Origin: Takakia lepidozioides
Lineage: Eukaryota > Streptophyta > Takakiopsida > Takakiales > Takakiaceae
NCBI GenBank assembly: GCA_030704615.1
Contig: CM060734.1
Location: 2,356,001 to 2,420,000, forward strand
DNA length: 64,000 nucleotides
Reading direction: 5' to 3'
The first letter of the stretch is position 1, and every line of letters begins with the position of its first letter. This document shows, in pieces, positions 45,901 to 58,342 of this stretch. A model generated the notes under the pieces. It was not told the DNA's origin, did no database searches, and was given only the letters and a program-made list of their open reading frames with translations. The translations under genes were made by a program, and so were the position numbers.

Positions 45901-48827
45901 CAGTCTGTGGGTTTCACCCACTTGGGGATGAAATCCAACATGTACATTATGCTTGGGCTGGATAAAATGCAAATCAATACCTTTGAGAGAACAATTTGAG
46001 TCAACTCAGGCCCAAAACACTCACCGTAATGGGGGTAATTCCGTTTTTCTTGAATTTATCTGTTCGATAAGCAATCACCAAACTACCCCATCGGTAGGGA
46101 ACGCCCCACACTGGTCCATTGGGATCAACCATGCCTTTCTTGTTCCTCCGCAAAAAATTCTGAAGGCAAAAGGCCAAGTAGCAGTGAGTCTTGTAGCAAT
46201 CACTCAGATTGTATCCCTCTCAACCTCCACCACTCAATGTCACAAAAGAGGTTGAGACTCCGTCATAAGCTGTGAGAGAGCCAAAGCAGTTGAAACCCTT
46301 AGGGTCACCCCAACCGAGAAAGATGACTATCTAGCACACAAGACTACAGTACTTGAGAAGCTGCTGAACCTTACAGTCATCTCTCTATCCTCCACCCACA
46401 CTTCCAAAAGAGAGACAATCTCAACAAAGATAACAGCAAAACCTGTGATGCAACTGTACTTGGGTGGAAACAACTACTCTCACAACCCCAGAAGAAAAGT
46501 CATGCCTGCCATTTTGGGTGCAAACGCTGGAACCAATCAAATTGTTCGGGATTTTTTATGGGCTCTATGAGCCCCCCTTGCACTGCAGTGGTCAGCCATG
46601 AGTCCCCCACTGTCACAAGATCAGCTGCCATAGCCGACTGAGATGTGAGCTTTCGCTGTTCTAGCGCTGATGCTAGGTCAGCAAGAATTGCCTGTAGACT
46701 TCCCGGAAACTTTGCTACCAGCTTCACCCTTTTGCCTTGTGACTCCATGAATTCCTGCACCAATATACACTTAGAATGTACTCATACGATGTTGATTGCC
46801 GTAGCCTTGTCGCCATAGACCCCACGCCCAGTTTGGGCGGAACTAAAAGCATACGCTTAGAGAGGGACAGGTGTACTTCTAACCTTTGACTGTGAAGGTT
46901 GACTAAAGATAGTCCCATATACCCAAAAGAAATTTTGGGATTCTCTCAAAACTTGCTACTGAGTTTCCAATGTTCACAACAAGCCCATGACTACAAGGCT
47001 GATGAGTGTCGAGTTTAGAATGAAGACAGTCAGACCACAGGGGTGGGAGAGGGGATATGAGAGCACAAGCAATGTAAAGCTTGAATTATTGGATTAGGTG
47101 CAGGAACTCACAAGACTGCATGCGCAACAATCCTTTATTTCCGCAATGTAGAATGCCAGAGTATGGAGGTTTACCTTGAGCCAAATTGGGGGAACTGACC
47201 CTCGAAGGCCCACAATACGGAGTGGCACTGTTAAAGCATACGGCTGTGACCTCCATTCTTCATAGGCCTTCTTCAGCTCCTTCTCTGTTTCTGCGTCCAC
47301 TTCTCCCAGCGGTGTCTCCAATGCCACGTTCCCACTCTCTGGTCTCCTCTAAACGTTAGTGATCAATGAATTTACCCACAAAAACTCACCTAATGTGTCA
47401 TTTAGGCTCATAATCTGTGCTTGCGTTGTGGCCGGCATAGATGGCGGGACCACGCAGGGTGGAGAACAGAGAGGAGATTGGCCTGGAACATTAAGGGCAT
47501 TGCCTACCATCATGGAAGGCTCACCCTTGTAGGCATACTTACTATGCATAGATTATTCTGAACTTCCAAAAATTCTCCGCTACTCTTTGCAATGACCATG
47601 GAATGAAACCAGAGCCTGTCACACTGGGTAGCTGCAAGTGTAATGGGAGTTTTTGTATGCTTGCAAACATGGTATCTTTTTAATGCGAACACCCTCTACA
47701 CAGACAATCCAGAGAGGTCAGACCTCAGTACCGTTTTCCAGTACGATTGCACTGCCCACATCACCAGCCTCGTCCAAGCCTTCCAGCTCTTGCAGAGCTG
47801 AAAGTTCCTCATCACTATAGCCGTTGTCCCCAAGTTCTTCATTTTCATCCTCCTCTTCATCTTCATCTTCATCTTCGCCTTCCTCAACGTCATCAGTCTC
47901 CTCGATGTCATCAGTCTCCTGCGCTTGCCCCTTGTCACCCACAACCTCCAAACCAGTCAAATCCATCTTGGGGGAATCCACCTCGCCTGTTTGATCGCCC
48001 CCAAGATCTCCACGGTTCCCTTGTTCAGTTTGCAGACCCAATGGTTCTACGGCCTCCGATCCCTTCTGCCTTCTATCTTCCAATTCCACAGGAGACTCTG
48101 ATTCTTTTTTAGCAGTCACTACGTCTTTAGATGGAGACTGCAAATCAATTCCAGACACTACCGAAGATACAGATGCAAAACAAGGAAGGGATCTTCGTTT
48201 AATAATGTTTGGCGGGCCTGAAATCGATGCCGCAGCTGCACCCACCCCGATTCCGAGCGCAAGTATCGTAACAACGCCAATAAGTTGCAGTCTGGCCATA
48301 CCATTCACTATGAACTCGGTCAATCCACCCTCCAGACCTGCATTTCTTTCAACTTTCATATTGTGCCGAAAAGCTCCCCTTACTCTGAAATTGATACCAG
48401 AGATCCCCACTGAATTTGAAGATATTTCAGACTCGGCCTGATCTACAGTTACGGTTTCCTTCGTAGCTGAAGCCCAACACTCATTGTCATCACCACAGCT
48501 TATTGGAAGAGTACCGACAACGCTGGTTGAGCACCAAACCCGCCTGTGGCATGCCTCATTTCTCTTAAGACGATGTTGGAGTCGTCTTTTTTCTTTCACC
48601 CGCAGCCCTGGGGCCAAGCTACAACTAGGAGCATTAAACAGTTCACTGTCTATACCGTAGACGCCTGTTAATCTGTGAGATGAGACCACTGACACCTTGA
48701 TGCATTCGTTGCAATGATTTGAGCCATAAACCCCTGACACATTCTCCTTCCCGCACCAAAACGATGACCCAAGAGGTGGCCATTGTCCTGTTCTCAACAC
48801 AGAAGAAATAGCTTGCAAAGTGGCCAT
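42927..48827 (-). CDS. Putrescine/spermidine-type solute-binding protein, plant
   Basis: Seven exons join in phase 0: 48827-47724, 47348-47175, 46754-46506, 46159-46025, 45803-45621, 43798-43637, 43445-42927 (841 residues). Exons 2-7 carry the bacterial-type extracellular solute-binding fold: AYEEWRSQPYALTVPLRIVG, LVTVGDSWLTTAVQGGLIEP, FDWFQRLHPKWQ, GPVWGVPYRWGSLVIAYRTD, DWADLWIPQLAGMVAMVNSP, LFDDVQYLKAMAAGDVWVAV, GPSPLTFQWLDFCLQPARA and EFLEPLSEQAVADYEWLLSE. These resemble Arabidopsis At1g31410, annotated as putrescine-binding periplasmic protein-related. The ligand and plastid location are inferences. Exon 1 has a basic N-part, one membrane segment (about 179-200) and a strongly acidic stretch (about 305-345). 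The third intron seems to be GC-AG (GGCAG|GCATGA) and the first has a weak donor (GAG|GTCTGA). LINE pieces lie in two introns. Exon 1 is the least certain. Confidence 0.82.
44777..45317 (+). mobile_element. LINE family B, 5'-truncated, 14-bp TSD, in an intron
   Basis: TCTATCCTTTCCCT flanks the insert at 44763-44776 and 45318-45331. The plus strand encodes the end of a non-LTR ORF2: GEDILDDLKGLPTLGTRLKF, then NCPLCGQSEDRIHFLIHCPG, a zinc knuckle like those after reverse transcriptase/RNase H regions. A 3' end with GGCCACAAGGCTACGGCAAA and CGTCTTATGAGTACAA follows, without poly(A). It lies in the fifth intron (45620-43799) of the solute-binding protein gene, antisense to it. The frame is open for 176 codons, so it is recent. 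Confidence 0.92.
46768..46870 (-). mobile_element. LINE family B 3' end, minus strand, in an intron
   Basis: The reverse complement reads CCCAAACTGGGCGTGGGGTC, ACAAGGCTACGGCAATCAAC, CGTATGAGTACATT, the same 3' terminus as at 45240-45317. It lies in the second intron (47174-46755) of the solute-binding protein gene, within about 20 bp of the third exon, in sense with the gene. Confidence 0.8.
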
Positions 48828-48839
48828 CGATTCTAACGC

Positions 48840-49255
48840 CTGTCAAGCACGGCCTCTTTAGAAACGCCCGAGCTTCCGCGTTTCACATTTTGGTATGGAA
48901 GAGAATCTTCGAATCATAACATTCCTTCTCCTAATCCCACCGAATCAGACTCCCCAACCCTCTCTACAAAACGATATGAAGAGGCACGAAAATCGTTCTA
49001 CTTGAACTCCAGAAGATAAACCTTCTTTTCAAATATGAACAGGGATCCAGACGCTCTGTTGTCCGAAAGATTTGTACAAGAGCTGTTTCACAAGCATACC
49101 AAGGAGGTCACACTAATAACCCCCCACAAGAGTCGTTAAACCCTGCGCCTGTAATCTGTGTGAAGAGGATGACCACACCAATGTCCATCCTAGAATCCCT
49201 TTCCCCTCTGTATATTTAATTTCAGAATCACTATCACCTTAATCCTATTTATTAA
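48840..49255. other. Presumed promoter of the solute-binding protein gene
   Basis: Upstream of the ATG at 48827 on the minus strand. No ORF or transposon terminus is supported, and no clear core promoter motif can be assigned. Confidence 0.4.
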
Positions 49256-49257
49256 AT

Positions 49258-51160
49258 GTCGAAGCGTTGGTGACGTCGACCTGGAGAACCACCCAATCCG
49301 GATGAAGATCAAGAGCTGCACGAATCCCCTGAACCACCGCCTCGCAACCTCCTAGAGTGGCGACCCCGAACTGGTGAGGAAAGAGGTATCCGGAGAAGGC
49401 ATCTAGAAACTGAAAACAAAGTGAGCGGCTGACAAGGCGGTAAAGAACCTCTCCAACTGCGATAGGGTTGTCCAGTACCTGAGGGTTTGCTCATAGCCAA
49501 CAATCTGGAGGCCCCAAGGAGACGGGCCACTGGGGCAGGGGTACGGCCAGCAGCAATAAAGGAGCAAATCTGAAATAGCTGAGAGAAGCCACTAGCAGAG
49601 TCCTGTGGAGATAAATAGTCGCGTAAGTGCTCATACAGGAGACCGGAAGGACCTACCGCTGCAAGATGGGGACTACGCGTGAAGGCTTGAGTGAAGACCT
49701 CCCGATCTAGATTGAGATCCTGGTCTGGCTCGAAGTCCTCGACAAAAAGCGGCAGAATATCCTGAGCTGATGGATGAAGGGCTTCGAGGGCAATGACAAT
49801 ATCCGCTGATGGAGGCGCTGGTGTGGAAGGTGAAGTTGCCTGTGGGCCGATGAGGGTGGCTGCGTGGAGGAAGCGGGAGGGGCGCGTGCCGCGAGGGCTA
49901 GTGCCCGTAATTGATGCTCATCTTGCAGATTCTCCCAATCTCCAGATAAAAAACGGCGAAGACGGATGCACGTCTCTTTGTGCCCTGACTGACCGCCACG
50001 AGGGGGAAAAACCAAACACCACCGAGGAAATAACAAGAAAAGATACCATGCTGGTATATCAGCAGGATCACGAGCCAACCTGTCTAAGGGCAGACGGAGT
50101 GCCAGTTGGACCTCATGACGCAGTGCCACCGGAATTCTTGTATAAAGACAAAGCCTTGGCAGTCCTAGCTGAAATGCGCCCAGTACATCTAGAGCTGAAA
50201 GCCAATGCCATGCAGAGGCAGGAGGTGGCGCGTGCAAGACACTGGGCTGAAATGGAGAAGTACCATTTGTGTGGGACTGATGAAGAGCCGCACACGTACG
50301 CTGGTGTCGCGCAAGCCCTCTGATGCGCGCAAAAAGACGACCGCAAGCTGGGCATGGGGTACGATCTGATGGGATAGGCGATTGCTGTTGGGGTAAGAGT
50401 GATGGGGTCGGCAATGCAGGCTGCACAACTGGAGAAGAAGGCACGTGGAGAGGCTCATGACCAAGAGGAGTTGGGCTGCCTTGAAGCCGCTGCCGAGAAT
50501 GGGATGGAGAACTTGGAGGAGAAGTGACTGACGTGGGACCTCGAACCCTACCTGAGAGGCGCAGTGGGGGAGGGCTCAACAGACACTATGGAAGTTCTTC
50601 GGTCGGTGGGGCGCCAATGGAAGAACCTGGAATCAGCGGTGGAGAAGACCGTTGTGAAGAGGACGACTCTTCTTGAACTTGGTGTCTGGAGCTTGGACTC
50701 TGGTGCGCATCAGGAACATGTGATCTAGGGGTAGGGGTACGTTGGCCTTGGGGTCTTCCAAGAGGAGTAGGTCTTCCAGCAGGAGCAGTTGCGGCTGTGT
50801 TCAGCACCTCTCGTTGCTCTCGGGAGCGAACTGACAGGGATGGTGGAGTAGGCAGTAAAGGGGTTGTGGTGAGGGCTGGAGCTGGCTGCCTGTACGGCGT
50901 CGGGGCTGAACGAGCTAGGGGACGAGCCGATCGAGGCCGCCTGACCGGCGTGGGGCCCTTTGTTGCACAGCGTCCGCTTGCTCGCTTTGCATTGCTACCG
51001 CTGTCGCTACTGCCAACACCTCCACTAACTTGGCGGCGTTGCAGGCCTTGCCGAGGCTTGGCGGCGACGTCGCTCATCGTACTTTTTCCAGAACTCGTTA
51101 CTAGGCCAGGTAAGCTAGGTCCAAAGCTCATGAATGGGGCTGACATATAGAAGTGCAAAG
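49258..51160 (-). mobile_element. LINE family C, 5' part only
   Basis: The minus strand has a proline/serine/arginine-rich start (51158-50586, MSDVAAKPRQGLQRRQV), then in another frame a C2H2 finger CPACGRLFARIRGLARHQRT (about 50340). AWYLFLLFPRWCLVFPPRGG and IRLRRFLSGDWENLQD follow, and, after a further frame change, TPAPVARLLGASRLLAMSKP, RPIAVGEVL-like wording and WVVLQVDVTNAS (49262). This is the order seen in plant LINE ORFs: a finger, a linker, then the start of reverse transcriptase ending at its first catalytic aspartate (VDV). The rest of reverse transcriptase and RNase H is missing. Retention of the 5' part with loss of the 3' part suggests deletion or rearrangement rather than ordinary 5' truncation. 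Several frameshifts mean it is dead. Confidence 0.72.
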
Positions 51161-51164
51161 AGCT

Positions 51165-52610
51165 ATGGAAAAAGTTGCATTGTAGCCCGGGAGGGTCCCT
51201 CCACTTTCTCTAAATTTAATAAACGCTCAGAATCCTCACTCTGTTTGATTGTAGCTCGATCACGATACCTTCATTCGGCTAAGGTAGTTTCTAAATAGGT
51301 TGTTAACGGGACAGGTCTACTTTAAAAACGGTATTAACGGGGAACGGTATTAACGGGGAAGGTACATCAGGAGAAAAGCACCTTTGCGTGGTCTCTCCCT
51401 TAAGGGAGGAGCCAATAAATATGTCGATCAAGCTGCCCACTCCCAGTGCGTCAACCGCACCGCGGGGTCGACCATCCTCGCCCGCGGTCGCGGCTCCCCA
51501 CGGCCCCCCCTCCCGCGATGGCACAAGGTTAACTTTCATGTTTTACCAGAAAAGTGACCCCCTACCAGGAAAATGGCTGTAATCTCTTATGTTTTTATAT
51601 TTGGAATTTTGACTGGTATTGTGATCATGATACTCTTTCTCATACCAGTATCTAGAACAAAGTACATCCACCATTATATAGACGAGACTGGTATGAAAGT
51701 TGTGTGCTACGTCTAAGTACCAAGACCAGACTGGTATGTAAAAAACTTGATACCAGTCCAACACTGGTCGGTACTATATAGAAATGATTTACCCTTCATG
51801 CAGATAAACGTAAGTATAAATCAGAATATTAATCCATATGAAGGATAAGGGCAAGTAAAAAGGGCCGAAATCTTTTTACCCTCACCCTGATTTATCCTCC
51901 AGGTAAATGGTTCAACTTCACAACACTGGAAAATATGGCCAGTGGTGACAGGCAATATTGTAAAGCACCCTATAGGGGTGCTGAAAATTGGTACACCGGT
52001 GCTATCTGTGACATCATGAGACTTAATACTGGAGACTACAGTTCGCTAGGCGAATCCTTGCAACATTGTTCTCAAAGTCACATTCTTCAGCTGCGCATCA
52101 TTTCATACTCAGCCAAACCTCAAAAGTTCAATTAAGGTAAAGCATGGCATCTGGGAGAGGTGTTTTGAAAATTTAGACTCTGCAAGTATAGGTTCACGAT
52201 CCCAATCTTTACATTAGAATTTCACATCACAAGGGACTCACTGTTCACTTCTACAATCTCCTTAGTCAAGGAAAGCAAATGAGACCTCACAACCTAGCAT
52301 GCTTAACTAGGGGTGCTTAGGTCTGTCCTTTAGAGCACAAATACACTACTGAAGCATCTGAACCAGACAATCCCTTCTCAAAACAGGCCAATCAAGCAAC
52401 CTTAATCTACTCAACCCAACTTCCTGAAGGGTGTGTATAACAAATTTGAATCGTCACAAAGTCATGCTAGTTGCATCTCAATGCCTTACATTGAATATGC
52501 TGCATGACAATCATCCCCAGGACAATCATCCCCAGATTGCACTAAAACACGTGCTGGCTTACTTTATGGACAGGATACATATGGTCTGGCAACTGCAACA
52601 AGAAAGCCTG
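51165..52610. other. Intergenic, GC-rich patch and ACCAGT/ACTGGT motifs
   Basis: 51380-51530 is GC-rich with no supported gene. 51545-51775 holds repeated ACCAG(T/A) and ACTGGTAT words in both orientations (51610, 51645, 51690, 51730, 51750, 51768), which could be a small decayed inverted-repeat element. From 51900 on there is presumed 3' flank of the gene ending at 52614; CAGGACAATCATCCCC is duplicated side by side at about 52507-52535. Confidence 0.45.
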
Positions 52611-52613
52611 CAG

Positions 52614-55600
52614 CTAGTCATCTTTAATGTTTTGGGGCTCACTCAGCACAAACTTTGGCAGATCATACTTTGCACCTGTCAATCACATGAACCAGGTGTA
52701 ACTCAGAAGATGATATAGGGACATTTAAAGCATTTGCCAGAATGAAATATATTTTTGGGATGGACTAGAAACAGGGAGGGCAGGAAAAAATCACTTCTGC
52801 ATGCCGCAAAAAGGGGCTTAGAAGGACAATTCATAAATCAGAGACTGAACCACTAATTTCAAGGGGAAGAAGGAACCTCTTTCATCATAGCAGGTGGACA
52901 AGTCTTCTGATGTGACAATCACGCCAGCACTATCTACAATCAGCTGTGCCAGACTGATTTCAGCTTCTGCGGCTGCTCGAAGGGCGTCCCAAATCTCTGT
53001 CCAGCCAAAAAGGGGTACCATTATGTTCACCAGGTGTGCAATCTTTATCTTGAAAACATACATCAGCCATAGGTAACAATAAGGACAAGAGGGCAACAAA
53101 GGCCGAGTTTTACGGTTGAAAGCTGAGACTCACCTTTCTGGCCACCATAATGAGGAGCAGTGTCCCAAAATTCATCACGCATCTGCTTCAATTGTGCATG
53201 AGTGACGGACTCCGGATGCTTCCATGGCTTTGGCTTCTTCACCTTCTTTTGATGCCCTGCTACCCCACAGCCATATTTCCATCAGTTATCTTCTCACTTT
53301 CATTTCCTGCACTTCATTTTAGGGTTTCTGCCAGTCCAGAGCAAATATGTATGTATGTTCACACGCATATACCTGCAAATCAACCTACATATAGTCAGCC
53401 AATCTAAACACTGCTCAGATTGATTCCACTTCCATTTGGGACCCATGGTCCGATAGTGCAGAGCATTGTACATCTCTGCAACCATGACTAGCATTTGATA
53501 ATAACTTCAGGCTTCAGCTGGACAGATATGCACTTGAGGGGGTTATAGAAGCAAGTATGTGCAAGTGGAGACACAATTCCGCCCTTGAGACAGTGGTGCT
53601 ATGGGATCTCCTTCCTGATTGGAGTATGGACCTTTCAACTGTCAATTGGAAAAATGAACATCATAAAATGCTAACAAGATACAGCTGCTCAATATAAACT
53701 ATGGGGCTGATGCATAGGGACAATATGGACATTCTGCCTCCACAACTTGCCATCTAGGTGTTCTACATAAATGATATTGCAGCACAGCAACAGTAGCTAT
53801 AGATAACCAGTTCACTTCATTATAATTAAACACCAACACTGGCGATGTGACTGTTGCAAGTCAAGCAGTACCATCCCTGAAGGGCCCAGGGCTGTTCCCT
53901 CTAGACTGTGCAAGTGACCCTCACTGGAACATCCTAGGCAATGGTGTGATTTTCAGGCTGCTGCCATGTCCTTGTGAGCTTTAGATTGAGGTGGGCGATG
54001 ACCACAGTTGCAATCGCAACTTGGCTTGATCAAAATCTCTAGCGATGGAAAATGTTGGCCAACTAAGAAACCTCCCGTTTCTTACTCAAAAATTTGACGA
54101 CAGAAAACAAAATTCCACTTGATCAGCTTTGTCGTACAAAGCAAAGAACCAACACCAGCTTTTGATGGTTTTCAAGCACAGCAGGGTAGAGGAAAGACTG
54201 ATATAAATGTCTAGCTGAGTATAAGAGTCAGTAGCTGTGAGGGTTATGCAGGTTGCCTTATGGTGATCAATGACAAGACGTTTTCTCACAATCCCCACAA
54301 GTTCCCCAACTCAAGAGACAGAAGTTCCCCACATTTCCCAGGAGCTTTGTGTCTCAAGAAAAGAGGTAACTGCAAATCAGAGTAACAAACAACATCAAAC
54401 AATTGATAAAGTAACTGTCCTAGAGATAGAGGTGAAGTCAGCGTGTATGCTCTACCTTAAGACAAAGTGTGTTGATCTCAGTGATTCCCTATAGCTGTTG
54501 CTGTCAGATACCTTCACATGGTCTCAAGGTCCTACACTATTTAGGCAATGCGAATGCACATATTCTTTTGTTTTAATACTGGTAAACTTACAGCAGCCGC
54601 CTGATATGAGAGGATTTAGCATAATCACCCTCAAATCCACACAAAAAGTGGGCATTGAGAACGAGAACCCAGGCCATAATCTCCCTCTTTGCCTTCATCC
54701 TTCACAAAGTTGATGATCACTCAAGGGGAATAGAGCAGGGAAGGTGGGAAAGAATTGGCAAACTGTGAAAAGTGGAGATCCATGTGGAACGGTGGATTGT
54801 TATCAGTCAGATGATGGCTGACGACTTTGCAAGGTAGAACATCTATGGAACCTGTTGAGAGGGAGCTAGCCAACCTATTGTATTGATGTGAAATTGAGAA
54901 GACAAGGTGTGCTAGTCTGTTTGTACTTACATGAATGTACGTGCGTTCGGAAGGTTTCTTGAAGGGTGAACAGGCCTGTATAGAATTCGGCCATGCCAAC
55001 ATGCCGCCCATGAGACCTTCATAATGACCTCCCCTAGTCCCTCTTTCACTTATTCTCCCACATTGTTCTACCTATTGCTAACTCCATCACTCCCTTCAAG
55101 TCTTTTCCCCAGCCACTTTCTCCTATGACCAATCTCTGCATCTATACCGAAAGCTGATGACCAAAGCTCATGTACATGTAGGTGAACTTGAACACATGCA
55201 CATTATGCTGATAGAATTCCACTTCAGTTATTCATGCTTCTGTTGTTTTCCATCCAATGCAATTTTATGGTGCTCACACCAACTCAGCTAGACAAAAAAG
55301 ATGGAGGATGAAGGGGCTACAGAGAAAGAGGGAAAAACGTTGAGGGGGGGGTAGGCTCTGTTTATCATAAACCCCACCCTCAGTTCAAGGTACAACAATG
55401 TTGAAAAGAAGGGATCCAGAAGAGTCGTTCACAACATTGAGAAGTACAAGGGGCGGCACAAAGGCTCACTCCATGAAAAACTAATCACCCTATTCTCGAT
55501 ACTTTGGTTGTCAAGACCGACTCTTTCAACCGACATCCATCCATTCTTATCTCAATAAGATCATCGTCTTACAGTAACCAATACTCGACCTAATATTAAG

Positions 55601-57513
55601 TTCCTGCAATTAGGGCTCCTAGTAAAAGCAGAAAAACTTGTCGTCGAATTTCAGACCAAAAGACTTACTCAATTCTCGACAACAAATCATCTCCTCCAGC
55701 AAAGATATCTTGCCCAATGCATCCACCAGAAGGGGGTTTAAGCTATGCCTAGCAGTGAGTTTATTTAAAGATAAATAACAGTGTATAGTTCACATCAGAA
55801 GTCTGAGGCGAGAAGATCTTTCTGAAGTATCTCGACCAGCACTGCAGAAGGAAAGCAGAACATCATCCAAAAATAATGTCTACAGATTGGAACATTTCAG
55901 AGTGTTCCAGCACAATGAAATACCTTTGCAGAGAACTACAGGTGAGGAGTGATAACCAGAATGCTAGGGTACCCATTCCCCTCTCCAGCTGAACAGTAAA
56001 GATAGGTAATCTATTAAGCAGGTAAAAATTCTTCGTGACACTAACCCATTTTAACTTGATAGTCTTCCAAACTATGAGCTCCACAAACTGCAGTTCAGCA
56101 AATTCTAAGTGTACGTACGCAAACAGGTAGATATCCACAAGATTCCTATGAATAACACATTCACGATTTTGTGGGAAGTACTTGCATTAAGAGAAGAGTG
56201 AGCACAGATTGATTCATCCCTTACCTCATCCAAGCATAGAGACTCTTGGATTCAAATGTGACTAACACTTTAACGACAGAAAATGAAACTTAAGCCTGCG
56301 CGCATGACTGATATAAATTGTTAAGAACCTAGGGCAGAAGATGTAATCTGGTTGGCACCTTAAATCACATACCCATCACATTCCCAAAGATGGGCCATGG
56401 CAAAATAGAGGTAGAGGGAGCAAAAACAAGGGACCACATCTAACTCTTCACTTTTTCTAGATCCCAAAAACGCCAAATTGCAAATCAGAAGCTGAAGCAC
56501 ACCTTGCAACCCCCTGCCAAAATGGCTGGTGCATCAAATAGATTACATCAAATCTTAGCCCTCACCCTTGCACTTTGAAACTTTACAGTGTACATACTAC
56601 TAGCCCATAAGGCCATCATACGTCTATGAAAGAAAAGGGTGGACTCTTGAAGAAGCAGGTGTGAATTATGGTATTCTCTTCACCCCAAAGGACTACTGTC
56701 TTCTGGACGAGTTCTAACAGGCGTATCCAGGCAAAATGGTTGCCCAAACCCACGTCTATGAGAATATGTTAAAACGGATGTCAGTAAGGTGGCTCAGATA
56801 GAACAGATATACTCCCCAGACAAGTTTTTATTCCTAAAGTCACATAACTAAGCCCCTTACATCCCGGGTAGCCTTTATGATCAGGTAGTCAGGCTCCAAT
56901 TCCCGGAACAGAAGTCGTACACTAGATAGCTTTGATCACTGAGCATTGAGAACTAAACCTCGGTGACATTCAAAGCCATGATTGCAAGGAGGAAATCCAG
57001 GTTTACTGTGCAGAACATCTGAGCTTCACATTCCTTCACAGATGACTACATTATGTGAATGCAAATTCTAAGTACTTCAAAGGCCTTCTCAAATCTCCGG
57101 TTTCATACAGAATGAATATGGCTAGAACAACTGAATGATTAGGTTTTCACTGTCCAGAGAACCGGAACATATTGTGGGGGGGCGGACATGGTACCAGGGC
57201 TTGCCGTAATGCCATGGCCACAGAGCCCTAAGGCAGTAAGGGCAGAGGTACAGGCAAACTATAGGAATTGAGGTCCGGGACGCTTCTTCTCCCAGTCCCA
57301 AAAGCTAAATCACGCAGTAATGCTACACGTACGACGGATTAGAACTCCACAGAGCTACACCACCACCCGCCACCGTCTTGTCAGGAACCCCACGTGTGAC
57401 AAAAGTCTCACCGTACACCCTCGAATTCTGAATACCGTGCAGCGCATCAAAGAGCAATACGAGAGAGAACATTTACCATCAACACCCTTGGCCGACGATC
57501 CAACACACCCCAT
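52614..57513 (-). CDS. UBTD-like protein (plant ubiquitin-domain-containing 1/2 N-terminal type)
   Basis: Four exons join in frame: 57513-57477, 53256-53134, 52996-52877, 52675-52614, giving 113 residues. Exon 1 encodes MGCVGSSAKGVD (Gly2/Cys3, a likely myristoylation-palmitoylation signal). The rest reads KKPKPWKHPESVTHAQLKQM, RDEFWDTAPHYGGQKEIWDA, LRAAAEAEISLAQLIVDSAG, DLSTCYDERGAKYDLPKFVL and ends SEPQNIKDD. This is the conserved N-terminal domain of UBTD1/UBTD2, which in animals precedes a ubiquitin-like domain and binds ubiquitin-conjugating enzymes. The short plant homologues (about 115 residues) lack the ubiquitin part, as here. Splice sites are all GT-AG: GATG|GTAAAT, AAAG|GTGAGT, AGAG|GTTCCT. 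The first intron is about 4.2 kb after a 37-bp coding exon. The plant protein's role is unknown. Confidence 0.9.
53257..57476 (-). other. Long first intron of the UBTD-like gene
   Basis: 4.2 kb with no convincing gene on either strand. A run of Gs (55347-55353) and of purines lies near 55310-55350. The short ORFs carry no motifs. Regulatory elements may lie here, but none can be named from the sequence. Confidence 0.6.
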
Positions 57514-57529
57514 AGTCAAAAGGCCTCAC

Positions 57530-58340
57530 CGGCCGCTGATTTTACATGGCGCGCCACAGACTTCACACAGCCCTTGATGCTTCCCTTCCAGTAGTCCCCT
57601 AATAAAAAAATCACTCTCGTGATGCTTTCATGCCATCCGGTTTCCGACAGAGCTCGAGGGATAAAGAGACCCTAGGTGAAGAAATGGGAGAGGGAGGAAC
57701 CGGGTACCTGGTGTTCTTACACTGCACAGACCCAACAGGTAACTCGAGAACCTCCTAAGCAGAGAGAGAGAGATGCACAGAGGGATGAAGAATGAGGGCA
57801 CACCCGATGTCGATTGGAGATCGAAGGCAGATATGGGTACACAGACAAACTGCGGAATCTGAGGAGAGACAAGTCGATAACCCAGAACAGTAAAAGCAAC
57901 AACGAATCCGACTGTGGCTTGATTTCTTTTTCCCAAATGGCGCACCGTGGGCTAAAAGTAACATTGAAGCTGACTTCCAGGCAGGGCTGTCGCTGCGGCT
58001 AACTATGAGGTCCACCCACACTAACGGTTGGTGCACCTCTGGCTGTTTTGGGCTTTGCCATAACTTTGCCCTGCACTCTCAACCATAACCCACCCACAAC
58101 TTGCTCAAGAACCCCACTAGTCAAATTTCAATAGTCTCGATTAATCTCCGAAGAATCTTTACCTCCGGCAAACTTACAATCTTGTGTTCACTCTTAGCTT
58201 ATGACGCAGTTCAGCAGGTAGTCCGGTGGTTGTTTGTTTGTGGGCACCTTGCCTGTGCATAACCTAGGTGTCAGGGTTCAAAGTGTCCACCAGCTTCTAA
58301 CGAAGGCAGTAATTATCCTTCGGGATGAAGAGACACTGTA
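57530..58340. other. Upstream region of the UBTD-like gene
   Basis: Presumed 5' leader and promoter of the minus-strand gene (57530-57950), with a CT-rich tract near 57755-57775 on the minus strand. No other gene is seen. Confidence 0.4.
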
Positions 58341-58342
58341 AT

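Noticed and set aside
57628-57945. 105-codon minus-strand ORF
   Set aside because: Leader/promoter region of the UBTD-like gene; no motifs and no conserved start.
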